Shown here: in pieces, positions 15,053 to 22,729 of the stretch
How the letters are laid out: every line of letters begins with the position of its first letter
Numbering within the stretch: position 1 is the stretch's first letter
Origin: Planctomycetota bacterium
GTDB lineage: Bacteria; Planctomycetota; UBA1135; UBA2386
Reading direction: 5' to 3'
DNA length: 64,000 bases
Assembly: GCA_020638655.1 (NCBI GenBank)
Contig: JACKIC010000001.1
Span: forward strand, 868,001 to 932,000
Made by a program: the position numbers and the translations under genes
Notes under the pieces: generated by a model
Told to the model about the DNA's origin: nothing
Database searches by the model: none
Seen by the model: only the letters and a program-made list of their open reading frames with translations

Positions 15053-17416
15053 TTACCTCCCGAGGTTGATCAGGGTGTCGGTCATCTCTTGCGCGACCTG
15101 GAGGAAGCGGGCGGCGGCTTCGTACGACTGCTGGAAGCGCACCATGTCGACCATCTCCTCGTCGATGTTCACGCCCGAGACGGCCTCGCGTTCGGACTCG
15201 AGCTGGGTCATCAGCTGCTGCTGCGACTTCAGCGTGGTGGTCGCCGCGGCGGAGTCGAAGCCGACGTCGCCGACCAGGTCCGCGTAGAAGTCCTCGAGCG
15301 TGTTGGTGTCGAGGTCGTCGACGTTGCGCGAGCGCATCGCCATGAAGCGGGTCAGGTTGCCGGCGTCGCCCGACGCGAGGCCGATGCCGGCCGCGAGTCG
15401 ATCCGGGTTGTCGAGCAGGTCCTGGTTGACGGCGATGTCGTTCGCGCCCGAGCCCGTGAAGAACGAGTTCATGCCCAGGGCGACGAGCAGGTCGGAGGTG
15501 TCGCTGTCGGCGAGGGCGTCGACGGCGAACACGTTGCCGTCGGCCGCGGAGATGTCGCCGGGGCCGAACGACACGGTGACGCCGTTGCCCAGGGACAGCG
15601 GTTCGCCGGGCTCGTAGCCCGAGCCGACGTTCAGGGTCGTGACCAGCTGACCCTGCTGGTCGTACACGTTGACGCGCAGGTCGTCGGTCTGGCCGATCGA
15701 GCCGTCGCTCGCGGGCACGAACGTGAAGCGGTCGTTGCCGCTGCCGGTGTAGGTGCCCTCGACGGAGACCTCCACCGCGTGGTCGCGACCGAAGGCGGTC
15801 GTCGTGCTCATGCCGAGGTCGGCGAGCACGGTGCCGGCGCCGCTGTTGGCGAGCGTCAGCTCCGAGGTCGCGCCGCCCTGCGAGCTCTGCAGCACCAGGC
15901 GACCGCCCACTGCGAGCGCCCGGCCGTTGCTGCCGAGGTCGTTGTTGATCGCGGCGACCAGCTCCTCGACGGTGACCGCGGTCGGGTCGACGAACTCGCT
16001 GGAGGACAGCGAGACGTTGGTCGTCGTCGGTGATGCGGCAGTGCCGGTGGTCACGGTGAAGCTCACCGGGAAGGTCTGGCCGGACAGGTCGTAGGGCCCG
16101 CTCTGGGTGCTGCCGATCGACGGGAATGCGCCGCCGAACGTGCCTGCGCTGTCGGGGTTGGGGTCCAGGCGCGGCGAGAAGTCGAAGCCGTAGCCGGCGT
16201 CGCTGCCGATGCGCAGCCGCCCGGTCGGATCGACCGAGGCGGTCAGGTGATCGATGCCGGTGATCGCGGCGGCGACGTCCTCGAGGGTCATCGAGCGCGG
16301 GTCGATCTGCAGCCGCGTGCGCTCCATCTCGCCCGTCGCGGTGTTCGTGACCGAGATCGCCAGCTCACCCTCCTGCACGTCGAACAGGAACCCCGACTGC
16401 GACAGCAGCTCGTCGCCGCCGCGGCCGTCGCCGTCGCCGTCGACCGCGCCGTAGAACGACGTCAGGCTCGTGAACGGTCCCGAGCGCGGCATGCCGGTCG
16501 AGTGCAGGCGGTTCATCTCGAGGATCAGGTTGCGCGCCAGCTCGTCGATGCGCCCGGAGATCTGCGGCACGCCGGTGGTCTCCTGCTTGAGCAGCGCCGC
16601 GATGCGGCCGTCGTTGATCGTCGCGCGGTTGGTCGAGGTGCCGACCGTGACCCGGGTGTTGCCGTCGATGTCGCGCCCGACCGCGAGGCCCGAGGCGCGA
16701 TCGCCGGCGACCAGGAGGTGCCCGCCGACCAGCAGGTCGACGCTGCCCGAGGGGCGCTCGATCGCGCGGGTGTCGAGCAGCTTGCCGAGTTCCTTGACGT
16801 GCTGGGCGCGGGTGTCGCGCAGGTCGTTCGCGGACTGGCCGTTCGACTCGGCCGAGGTGATCTGCTGGTTGAGCCGCGCGATCGCCGTCGCGCCCTCGTT
16901 GACCTGACGCACCAGGCCGCGCACCTCGTCGAAGGTGCTGCCGGCGAGCTCGCCGAAGCGGTCCGAGATCAGGCGGAAGCCCTGGCTCAGCGCGCTGCCG
17001 GCCTGGATCACGCCGCCGCGCAGGGCGCGGTCGGCGGGGTCGGTCTGCAGCTGGCCGATCGAGCCGAACAGGCCGGCGAGGCTCTCGGAGAGGCCGCCGT
17101 CCGGCTCGGACAGGATGCCCTCGATCTCGGCGAAGCGCGTCTGGTCGATCTCGGCGGCGCCGAGCAACGAGCCCTGCATCTGCAGGCGCCGCTCGAGGCC
17201 GTCGTCGAACAGGCGGTCGATGCGCGAGACGTCGACGCCGTTGCCGATCTGATGGCCGCCGGCGATCGTGTAGGGCAACGCCGCGGAGAGCAGCACGCGT
17301 TGCCGCGAGTAGCCGAGCGTGTTGGCGTTGGCGATGTTGTTGCCAGACGTCTGCATGCCCAGCCGCGCCGCGGTCAGCGCGCGCAAACCAGAACCGAGTC
17401 CGAATCCGAAGCTCAT
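15053..17416 (-). CDS. flgK: Flagellar hook-associated protein 1 (FlgK)
   Basis: 787 residues, longer than enteric FlgK (about 550). The N-terminus shows GLRALTAARLGMQTSGNNIA and NANTLGYSRQRV, the rod-hook family helix. The FlgK-type central segment ELARNLILEMNRLHSTG follows. The C-terminal helix reads VDMVRFQQSYEAAARFLQVA ending DTLINLGR. Two or more beta-rich insert domains fill 330-640. FlgK is the first hook-filament junction layer. A GACAGGAGAAG ribosome site precedes its ATG. The chaperone gene flgN lies just upstream. Confidence 0.96.
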   Translation of the reverse strand: MSFGFGLGSGLRALTAARLGMQTSGNNIANANTLGYSRQRVLLSAALPYTIAGGHQIGNGVDVSRIDRLFDDGLERRLQMQGSLLGAAEIDQTRFAEIEGILSEPDGGLSESLAGLFGSIGQLQTDPADRALRGGVIQAGSALSQGFRLISDRFGELAGSTFDEVRGLVRQVNEGATAIARLNQQITSAESNGQSANDLRDTRAQHVKELGKLLDTRAIERPSGSVDLLVGGHLLVAGDRASGLAVGRDIDGNTRVTVGTSTNRATINDGRIAALLKQETTGVPQISGRIDELARNLILEMNRLHSTGMPRSGPFTSLTSFYGAVDGDGDGRGGDELLSQSGFLFDVQEGELAISVTNTATGEMERTRLQIDPRSMTLEDVAAAITGIDHLTASVDPTGRLRIGSDAGYGFDFSPRLDPNPDSAGTFGGAFPSIGSTQSGPYDLSGQTFPVSFTVTTGTAASPTTTNVSLSSSEFVDPTAVTVEELVAAINNDLGSNGRALAVGGRLVLQSSQGGATSELTLANSGAGTVLADLGMSTTTAFGRDHAVEVSVEGTYTGSGNDRFTFVPASDGSIGQTDDLRVNVYDQQGQLVTTLNVGSGYEPGEPLSLGNGVTVSFGPGDISAADGNVFAVDALADSDTSDLLVALGMNSFFTGSGANDIAVNQDLLDNPDRLAAGIGLASGDAGNLTRFMAMRSRNVDDLDTNTLEDFYADLVGDVGFDSAAATTTLKSQQQLMTQLESEREAVSGVNIDEEMVDMVRFQQSYEAAARFLQVAQEMTDTLINLGR

Positions 17417-17430
17417 CTGTGCTTCTCCTG

Positions 17431-17976
17431 TCAGATCTTGCCGTCGACGAGGTTGCCCGCGCCGGCAGTGCCGAGGCCGAGACCCGCGCGTGAACGCGCG
17501 TTGCGGTCGTAGCCCGAGGGGAGTCCTTGCTTCTGCTTGCTGCCCGTGAGGGTCGCGAGCATGTCTTCGTGGGCGCGCTGCGAGAAGCGCAGCAGGCGTT
17601 CGCCGAGGGCGACCTCGATGCGCACCTGCTTGGCGAGGCGCGTCGCCGTGTCGGCGGCGCGGCGCAGCTCCAGGGCCGACCGCGTGGGCAGCGCCTGGCA
17701 GATGCGGCTGATGTTGACGTGCAGGTCGGCCTTGGCGACGTGCGGCACGGCCGGCAGGTCGCCGAGCACCTTCGCCAGCAGCTCGGCGCGGCTGATCTCC
17801 TCCACTGCCAGCGCGCGGGAGACCTGCTCCAGCTCGGCCGACGGCGCGACGGCGCTCGGCACCGCCGAGACCCAGGAGGCCCGGCGCTGCTGCATGCCGG
17901 CGAGCAGTTGCTCGAGCAGGCTGATGGTGCGGTGGAACGATTGCTCCAGCTGCGCGGCGCGATCAACGGCGATCAT
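17431..17976 (-). CDS. flgN: FlgN-family flagellar export chaperone
   Basis: 181 residues, mostly predicted helical. It starts MIAVDRAAQLEQSFHRTISL and ends with the glycine-rich tail GLGTAGAGNLVDGKI that resembles FlgN C-termini. FlgN keeps FlgK and FlgL export-competent. Support comes mainly from position, immediately before flgK-flgL, plus size and helical content; sequence similarity alone is modest. It overlaps the rod-binding flgJ-like gene by 14 nt. Confidence 0.75.
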   Translation of the reverse strand: MIAVDRAAQLEQSFHRTISLLEQLLAGMQQRRASWVSAVPSAVAPSAELEQVSRALAVEEISRAELLAKVLGDLPAVPHVAKADLHVNISRICQALPTRSALELRRAADTATRLAKQVRIEVALGERLLRFSQRAHEDMLATLTGSKQKQGLPSGYDRNARSRAGLGLGTAGAGNLVDGKI

Positions 17977-18352
17977 CGAAACCTCCCTTGAGTTCGGGCT
18001 TCTCGTCCAGCGGCCGCCACTGCGCGACCTTCGTCGGCTTGGCCGGCTGCGGCGTGATCTGGTGGTGGCGCTCGATGTCGGCGAGCACCGCCTCGGCGAT
18101 ACCGACGCGGCCGCTCGACGAGACCTGCTTGGCGACGTTCTCGTCGAACCAGTCGCTGTAGGTGTCCGAACCGGGGCCGCTGCCGAACATGCCGCCTTCG
18201 CCGCCCATCGCCGCGCTCGCGCGCATGCTGGAGACGAGCGAGCGAACGAACAGCTGCTCGAAGGTATTGGCGACCTCCGCGGCCTTCTCGCGGCCGGCGG
18301 TTGCCGGGTCCTTGGGCTTGAAGCTCAGGGTCTCGAGGCGCAGCGTGTCCAT
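17963..18352 (-). CDS. flgJ: Rod-binding protein (FlgJ N-terminal type)
   Basis: 129 residues. It matches the N-terminal rod-binding half of FlgJ: KAAEVANTFEQLFVRSLVSS, then a Gly-rich stretch (GGEGGMFGSGPGSDTYSDW), FDENVAKQVSSSGRVGIAEA and a short tail. The muramidase domain of enteric FlgJ is missing, as in many other phyla, so a separate enzyme must open the peptidoglycan. It overlaps flgI by one base and flgN by 14 nt. Confidence 0.85.
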   Translation of the reverse strand: MDTLRLETLSFKPKDPATAGREKAAEVANTFEQLFVRSLVSSMRASAAMGGEGGMFGSGPGSDTYSDWFDENVAKQVSSSGRVGIAEAVLADIERHHQITPQPAKPTKVAQWRPLDEKPELKGGFDDRR

Positions 18353-19539
18353 CAGCGCACCTCGAGGTCGGCGTGCAGGAAGCCGTGCTTGTCCAGGGCG
18401 ACGAACACCGAGACCAGCTGCGACGGCTTCATGCCGAGCGCCTTGAGGTTGGTCAGCAGATCGGCGACGGTGGCGCCGCCGGAGACCTTCTTGAGCTCGG
18501 TGGACTCCTCCTTCACCTCGACGCTCGTGCGGTTGACGATCTCGGTCGTGCCGTTGGAGAACGCGTTCGGCTGGGAGACGTACGGGTCGGTCGTGACGGC
18601 GATGGTGATCTCGCTGAGGCCGACGACGCAGGGGCTGATCAGCACGCCTTCGCCGGCGAGCACGACGCCGCTCGACTGGTCGATCGTGACCTTGGCCGGG
18701 TTCTCGACCGCGACGCGCACGTCGCCGACGAACGCGACCAGCTGGTTGGCGTTCTCCTCGGTGCGCTGCTCCTCCGGGAGCTCGATGCGCACCAGGGACA
18801 TGTCGACGACCGAGACCTTGGCGTCGGTGCCGTCGAGGGCGCGCGAGATGCCGTTGCCGACGGACATCGCGTTGAACGGGCTGGGGTTGCTGAGACGCAG
18901 CTCGATCGCGCCCGACTCGCTGAAGTAGCTGCTCGGGTTGTCGCGGACCACCAGGGCGCCGTTCATCAGCGTCGCGGTGACGCTGATCGCGTTCTTGTCG
19001 AGCTTGGCCTGGTCGGTGCCGGCGGTGAAGCCAGGCACCATCAGCTTGCCGCTGGCGACGGCGTAGAGCTCGCCGTCGACGCCGCGCAGTTCGCAGGTCT
19101 GCAGCACACCCTCACGCAGCGACACGGCGTCGGTGACCGAGGACACGTCGACGTCGAGGGTGTAGCCCTTCTTGGCGAACGGGGGCAGATCGCCGTTCAC
19201 CATCACCAGCGTCGTCGAGCCGCCGATGACGTCCTGGATCAGCTCGTTGAGCCCCAGGCGGCGCACCATGTTGAGCATCGCCAACCGCGTGCCGCGGTCG
19301 CTCGAGCCCTGCTTGAGGCCGGTGACGATGCCGATGCCCGTCAGCTTGTGCGGCAGGGTGTTGTGCAGCTTGGTGATCTGCTTGATGCGCGGCGACAGAA
19401 CGGTCTCGCCGGCGGCGTTGAAGGCCACCGCCTGCGGCAGCGCCGTCACGGTCGGCGTGAACGGGGCCTTCGGCGGCGCCTGGACCGGGTCCTGGGCCGA
19501 CAGCGAAGCGAGCACGAACAGGGTGCAGAGGTGACGCAT
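18352..19539 (-). CDS. flgI: Flagellar P-ring protein FlgI
   Basis: 395 residues with a Sec signal peptide (MRHLCTLFVLASLSAQ). FlgI motifs are clear: NTLPHKLTGIGIVTGLKQGS, VMVNGDLPPFAKKGYTLDV, DAVSLREGVLQTCELRGVDG, YAVASGKLMVPGF, FNAMSVGNGISRAL, VVLAGEGVLISPCVVGLSEI, VADLLTNLKALGMKPSQLV and a C-terminal HADLEVR. It forms the periplasmic ring around the rod in peptidoglycan. Presence together with FlgH argues for an outer membrane. Confidence 0.97.
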   Translation of the reverse strand: MRHLCTLFVLASLSAQDPVQAPPKAPFTPTVTALPQAVAFNAAGETVLSPRIKQITKLHNTLPHKLTGIGIVTGLKQGSSDRGTRLAMLNMVRRLGLNELIQDVIGGSTTLVMVNGDLPPFAKKGYTLDVDVSSVTDAVSLREGVLQTCELRGVDGELYAVASGKLMVPGFTAGTDQAKLDKNAISVTATLMNGALVVRDNPSSYFSESGAIELRLSNPSPFNAMSVGNGISRALDGTDAKVSVVDMSLVRIELPEEQRTEENANQLVAFVGDVRVAVENPAKVTIDQSSGVVLAGEGVLISPCVVGLSEITIAVTTDPYVSQPNAFSNGTTEIVNRTSVEVKEESTELKKVSGGATVADLLTNLKALGMKPSQLVSVFVALDKHGFLHADLEVR

Positions 19540-19547
19540 GGTGGAGC

Positions 19548-20159
19548 TCAGAACGGCCAGGCGGCCCAGATGATGGTGTCGAACAGCTGGCCGACCGGGC
19601 CACGCGTGACCTGGCGCGTGCCGGCGCCGGTGCCGGCGATCGAGATGCGCGCGTCGGCGACCTGGGCGCTGCCCACGGTGTTCTCCGAAGTGACGTCGAG
19701 CGCCCGCACCAGACCGCTGATCTTCAGCGTGCGCGACTCGTCGTTGACGGTGACGGTGCGGGTGCCGGCGACCACGAGGTTGCCGTTGGGTTGCACGTCG
19801 ACCACGATCACGGCGACGCTGGCGCGCACGTCCGAGCCGGAGTTCTGCTTGGACTCGCCCTGGAAGTCGGACTCCTTGCGGATGTCGATCTTCGGCAGCG
19901 CGCTGCTCGAGAACGTCTTGTCGCTGAGCGTGTAGGCCTCGAGGCGCGCCGCCAGCGAGGTGTCGTTGCGGCGCTCGACCTTGTCCTCGTTCTTGACGGT
20001 GGTCGTCTCCTGGATCGTGATCGTCAGGATGTCACCGACGTTGCGGGCGCGCAGATCGGTGATGACGCCGACCTGGGCGCCGGCGCGCACGTAGGGGTTG
20101 TTCTGCGCGAGGGCCGGGGCGGCCAGGGCGAGGAGCGTGAGCAGTTGGTGGAGGCGCAT
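19548..20159 (-). CDS. flgH: Flagellar L-ring protein FlgH, without lipobox cysteine
   Basis: 203 residues. Conserved FlgH segments: ITDLRARNVGDILTITIQET, SDFQGESKQNSGSDVRASVA, DVQPNGNLVVAGTRTVTVND, LKISGLVRALDVTSENTV and SAQVADARISIAGTGAGT. FlgH forms the outer-membrane L ring and is normally a lipoprotein. Here the leader (MRLHQLLTLLALAAPALAQ) ends in an AxA signal-peptidase-I site and there is no Cys at or near the cleavage point. The ring is therefore probably not lipid-anchored (inference). Confidence 0.95.
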   Translation of the reverse strand: MRLHQLLTLLALAAPALAQNNPYVRAGAQVGVITDLRARNVGDILTITIQETTTVKNEDKVERRNDTSLAARLEAYTLSDKTFSSSALPKIDIRKESDFQGESKQNSGSDVRASVAVIVVDVQPNGNLVVAGTRTVTVNDESRTLKISGLVRALDVTSENTVGSAQVADARISIAGTGAGTRQVTRGPVGQLFDTIIWAAWPF

Positions 20160-20170
20160 GGTGGGATTCC

Positions 20171-21154
20171 TCAGTGCAGGACGACGAGGCCGGGGGCAGC
20201 GACGATGCCGACGAGCTGCTTCTTCGAGTCGACGTTGGTCAGGGTGACGCGGGCGCCGATCGGCGCGTCGTGGTTGGCCATCGCCCGCGCGGTGACCTTG
20301 ATGCGGCCGCTGTCGATCACCACGGTGACGATCTCACCCTTGTGCACGACCGCGGGGGGCGCCGTGTCGGCGAGCATCACGCGCTTGTCGCCCTGCAGGT
20401 CGCGCGCCGCGACGAGGCCTTCGACGGCGGCGAAGTCCGACAGCAGCAGGTTGCTGGTCTGCGACACCGCCTCGCGCACGAGCTCGAGGTTCTGCGGGCC
20501 GAGCGCGGTGCCTTCGCGGATCGGGCCGACGGTCTTCAGCACGCGCTGGAAGCGGGTCAGCTTGAAGGTGATCGGCACCTTGCGGTGGGACTCGCCGTCG
20601 ACCTCGATCTCGACGTCGACGACCGCCATGGTCGGGCTGGTCTTGCCGCCGCGAACGCGGGCGACGATCTCCTGGCTGCGACGGCCGGGCGGCGCCTGGA
20701 TCTTGCGCACGACCTTGGGGGTCTCGATCTCGACGTCGCCGCCCTCGATCGCGAGCAGCGCCTGCAGCGAGGCACGGGCGGCCTCGAGCACGTCGCCGGT
20801 CGGCACGTCGACGACGACCGACTGCACGGTCGACTCGGTGGCGCCCTCGAACTTGAAGTCGGCCAGGTCGTAGCCCGCGCCGACGATCGACTGGATCAGC
20901 TCGGTGCGGCCGATGGTGCGCGCGAAGCCCTGCGTCGGCGCGCGCCCGAACTCGACCTTGCCGAGGTCGAGCGCCAGCTTGCCGGAGGGGAGGATGTCGC
21001 AGAAGTCGCCGATGCGGATGTCGAGCCCCCGCACCATCGCCGTCGGCTTGATGCGGATCTCGAGCTTCGCCTTGGGCGCGTCGTCGCCGTGACCGCCGTA
21101 GCCACCGCTTCCGGCGAACACGACACACAGACTGAGCGTTGCGAACAGGTTCAT
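20171..21154 (-). CDS. flgA: Flagellar P-ring assembly chaperone FlgA
   Basis: 327 residues with an N-terminal signal sequence. The C-terminal half is a SAF/ChapFlgA domain: VGPIREGTALGPQNLELVRE, AARDLQGDKRVMLADTAPPA, VVHKGEIVTVVIDSGRIKVT, ARAMANHDAPIGARVTLTNV and a final LVGIVAAPGLVVLH. The N-terminal half includes FGRAPTQGFARTIGRTELI. FlgA chaperones FlgI in the periplasm. The leader region is Gly/His-rich (GSGGYGGHGDD). It lies between flgG and flgH, consistent with coordinated P/L-ring building. Confidence 0.9.
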   Translation of the reverse strand: MNLFATLSLCVVFAGSGGYGGHGDDAPKAKLEIRIKPTAMVRGLDIRIGDFCDILPSGKLALDLGKVEFGRAPTQGFARTIGRTELIQSIVGAGYDLADFKFEGATESTVQSVVVDVPTGDVLEAARASLQALLAIEGGDVEIETPKVVRKIQAPPGRRSQEIVARVRGGKTSPTMAVVDVEIEVDGESHRKVPITFKLTRFQRVLKTVGPIREGTALGPQNLELVREAVSQTSNLLLSDFAAVEGLVAARDLQGDKRVMLADTAPPAVVHKGEIVTVVIDSGRIKVTARAMANHDAPIGARVTLTNVDSKKQLVGIVAAPGLVVLH

Positions 21155-21187
21155 GACTCTCCTCCTCTTGCGGTCGGTGCGCTGCGA

Positions 21188-21979
21188 TCAGCGCGAGATG
21201 TTCGTGGCGGTCTGCAGCATCTGGTCGCTGGCCTGGATCGCGCGGCTGTTCACCTCGTAGGCGCGCTGCGCGACGATCAGGTTGACGAGCTCGTTGACGA
21301 TCTGGACGTTGCTGCGCTCGACGAAGCCCTGCTTGAGCAGGCCCAGGCCGTTGTCGCCCGGCGTGCCGGTGGTCGGCGGGCCGGAGGCGTCGGTCTGGCG
21401 CATCACGTTGGAGCCGTCGGCGAGCAGACCCGACGGGTTGATGAAGCGGTGAATGGTGATGTCGCCGAACGAGGTCGAGGTGTCCGGGCTGCCCGCGGTG
21501 CGGCCCGACACGCGGCCGGCCGGGTCGATCGAGATCTCGAGCGCGTCGCTCGGGATGGTGATCTCGGGGGTCAGCACGTAGCCCTGCCCGGTCACCAGCT
21601 TGCCGTCGCGGTTGACGTGGAAGCCGCCGTCGCGCGTGTAGCCGGTGCCGTTCTGCGTCGTGACGGCGAAGAAGCCGTCGCCGTCGATGGCGACGTCGAG
21701 TTGGCGTTCGGTGATCTCGAGCGTGCCGGTCGTGAACACCTTGGTGGTGCCGTTGAGGCGCGTGCCCGAGCCGATCTGCGTGCCGATCGGCACGGGCGAG
21801 CCGTCGCCGCCCTGCGCCAGGCCCGGCGACTGCAGCGTGACGTAGAAGAGGTCTTCGAAGGACGCCTGCGACTTCTTGAAGCCGGCCGTGTTCACGTTCG
21901 CGATGTTGTTCGCGATCATGTCGACCATGGTCTGCTGGGCCTTCATGCCCGTGGCGGTCGTGTAGAGGCTCTTGAGCAT
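21188..21979 (-). CDS. flgG: Flagellar distal rod protein FlgG
   Basis: 263 residues, normal for FlgG. N-terminal LYTTATGMKAQQTMVDMIAN, NIANVNTAGFKKSQASFEDL, the FlgG-typical IGTQIGSGTRLNGTTKVFT and QLDVAIDGDGFFAV. The C-terminal helix reads NVQIVNELVNLIVAQRAYEV and SRAIQASDQMLQTATNI. It forms the distal rod. It follows flgF, the order seen in most flagellar operons. Confidence 0.97.
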   Translation of the reverse strand: MLKSLYTTATGMKAQQTMVDMIANNIANVNTAGFKKSQASFEDLFYVTLQSPGLAQGGDGSPVPIGTQIGSGTRLNGTTKVFTTGTLEITERQLDVAIDGDGFFAVTTQNGTGYTRDGGFHVNRDGKLVTGQGYVLTPEITIPSDALEISIDPAGRVSGRTAGSPDTSTSFGDITIHRFINPSGLLADGSNVMRQTDASGPPTTGTPGDNGLGLLKQGFVERSNVQIVNELVNLIVAQRAYEVNSRAIQASDQMLQTATNISR

Positions 21980-21986
21980 TGCTGTC

Positions 21987-22727
21987 TTACCTGAGGATGC
22001 TGGCGATGATGTTCTCTTGCAGGCGACCGACTCCGGTCAGCGCCTTCTGCGTCGCGGCGAAGCTGCGTTCGACCGTGATCATCTGGACGAGTTCTTGCAG
22101 GCTGTCGACGTTGCTGCCCTCGAGGAAGCCCTGCTGCAGGCCGTCGCCGACGGTGGTGGGCTTCTGACTCAGGGTGTCGATGTAGAGGCCGTCGCCGGTG
22201 GGCTGCAGGCCGTCGGGTTTGTCGACCGCGACGATCGCGATCGGCCCCCAGGTCTGGCCCGTGATCGGGTCCTGGATCTGGCCGTTGGGTGAGATGGTGA
22301 TCTTGCTCGGCGCGAGCTCGCCGGCGCCGAGCTGGATCGGGTTGCCGCTGGTGTCGAGCACGGCTTCGCCGCCGCGAGTCGTGAGTCGGCCGTCCTTGGC
22401 GATCTGCAGCTGGCCGTTGCGCGTGAAGAACTGCGCGCCGCCGGCGTTCTGGACGCGCAGCCAGCTGTTGGCGTCGAGTGCGACGTCGAGCTGGTTGTCG
22501 GTCTGACGCACGATGCCGCGGCCGTAGTCCGACTGCTCGCGGTAGCGGATCGTCGGCATCTGCTCCGCCAGCATCGCGTGGAAGCGGCTCGGCTCCTGGT
22601 CGGCGACGGCGACGCGGCGCTTGTAGCTGGTCGTGTCGACGTTGGCGAGGTTGTTGGCGATCGCCGCCTGGCGTTCCGCGAGGAACGACAAGCCGCGCAC
22701 CAGGTTCTGTTCGGCGTAGCTGCTCAC
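21987..22727 (-). CDS. flgF: Flagellar proximal-rod/basal-body protein (FlgF type)
   Basis: 246 residues from GTG 22727; the frame is open further upstream but only inside flgE. It shows rod/hook family ends: GLSFLAERQAAIANNLANVD, TTSYKRRV, and C-terminal SNVDSLQELVQMITVERSFA with LTGVGRLQENIIASILR. Internal QTDNQLDVALDANSWLRVQN and FFTRNGQLQIAKDGRLTTRG fit the FlgF/FlgG core. Called FlgF by position before flgG. It starts 2 bp after the flgE stop. Confidence 0.85.
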   Translation of the reverse strand: MSSYAEQNLVRGLSFLAERQAAIANNLANVDTTSYKRRVAVADQEPSRFHAMLAEQMPTIRYREQSDYGRGIVRQTDNQLDVALDANSWLRVQNAGGAQFFTRNGQLQIAKDGRLTTRGGEAVLDTSGNPIQLGAGELAPSKITISPNGQIQDPITGQTWGPIAIVAVDKPDGLQPTGDGLYIDTLSQKPTTVGDGLQQGFLEGSNVDSLQELVQMITVERSFAATQKALTGVGRLQENIIASILR

Positions 22728-22729
22728 GA

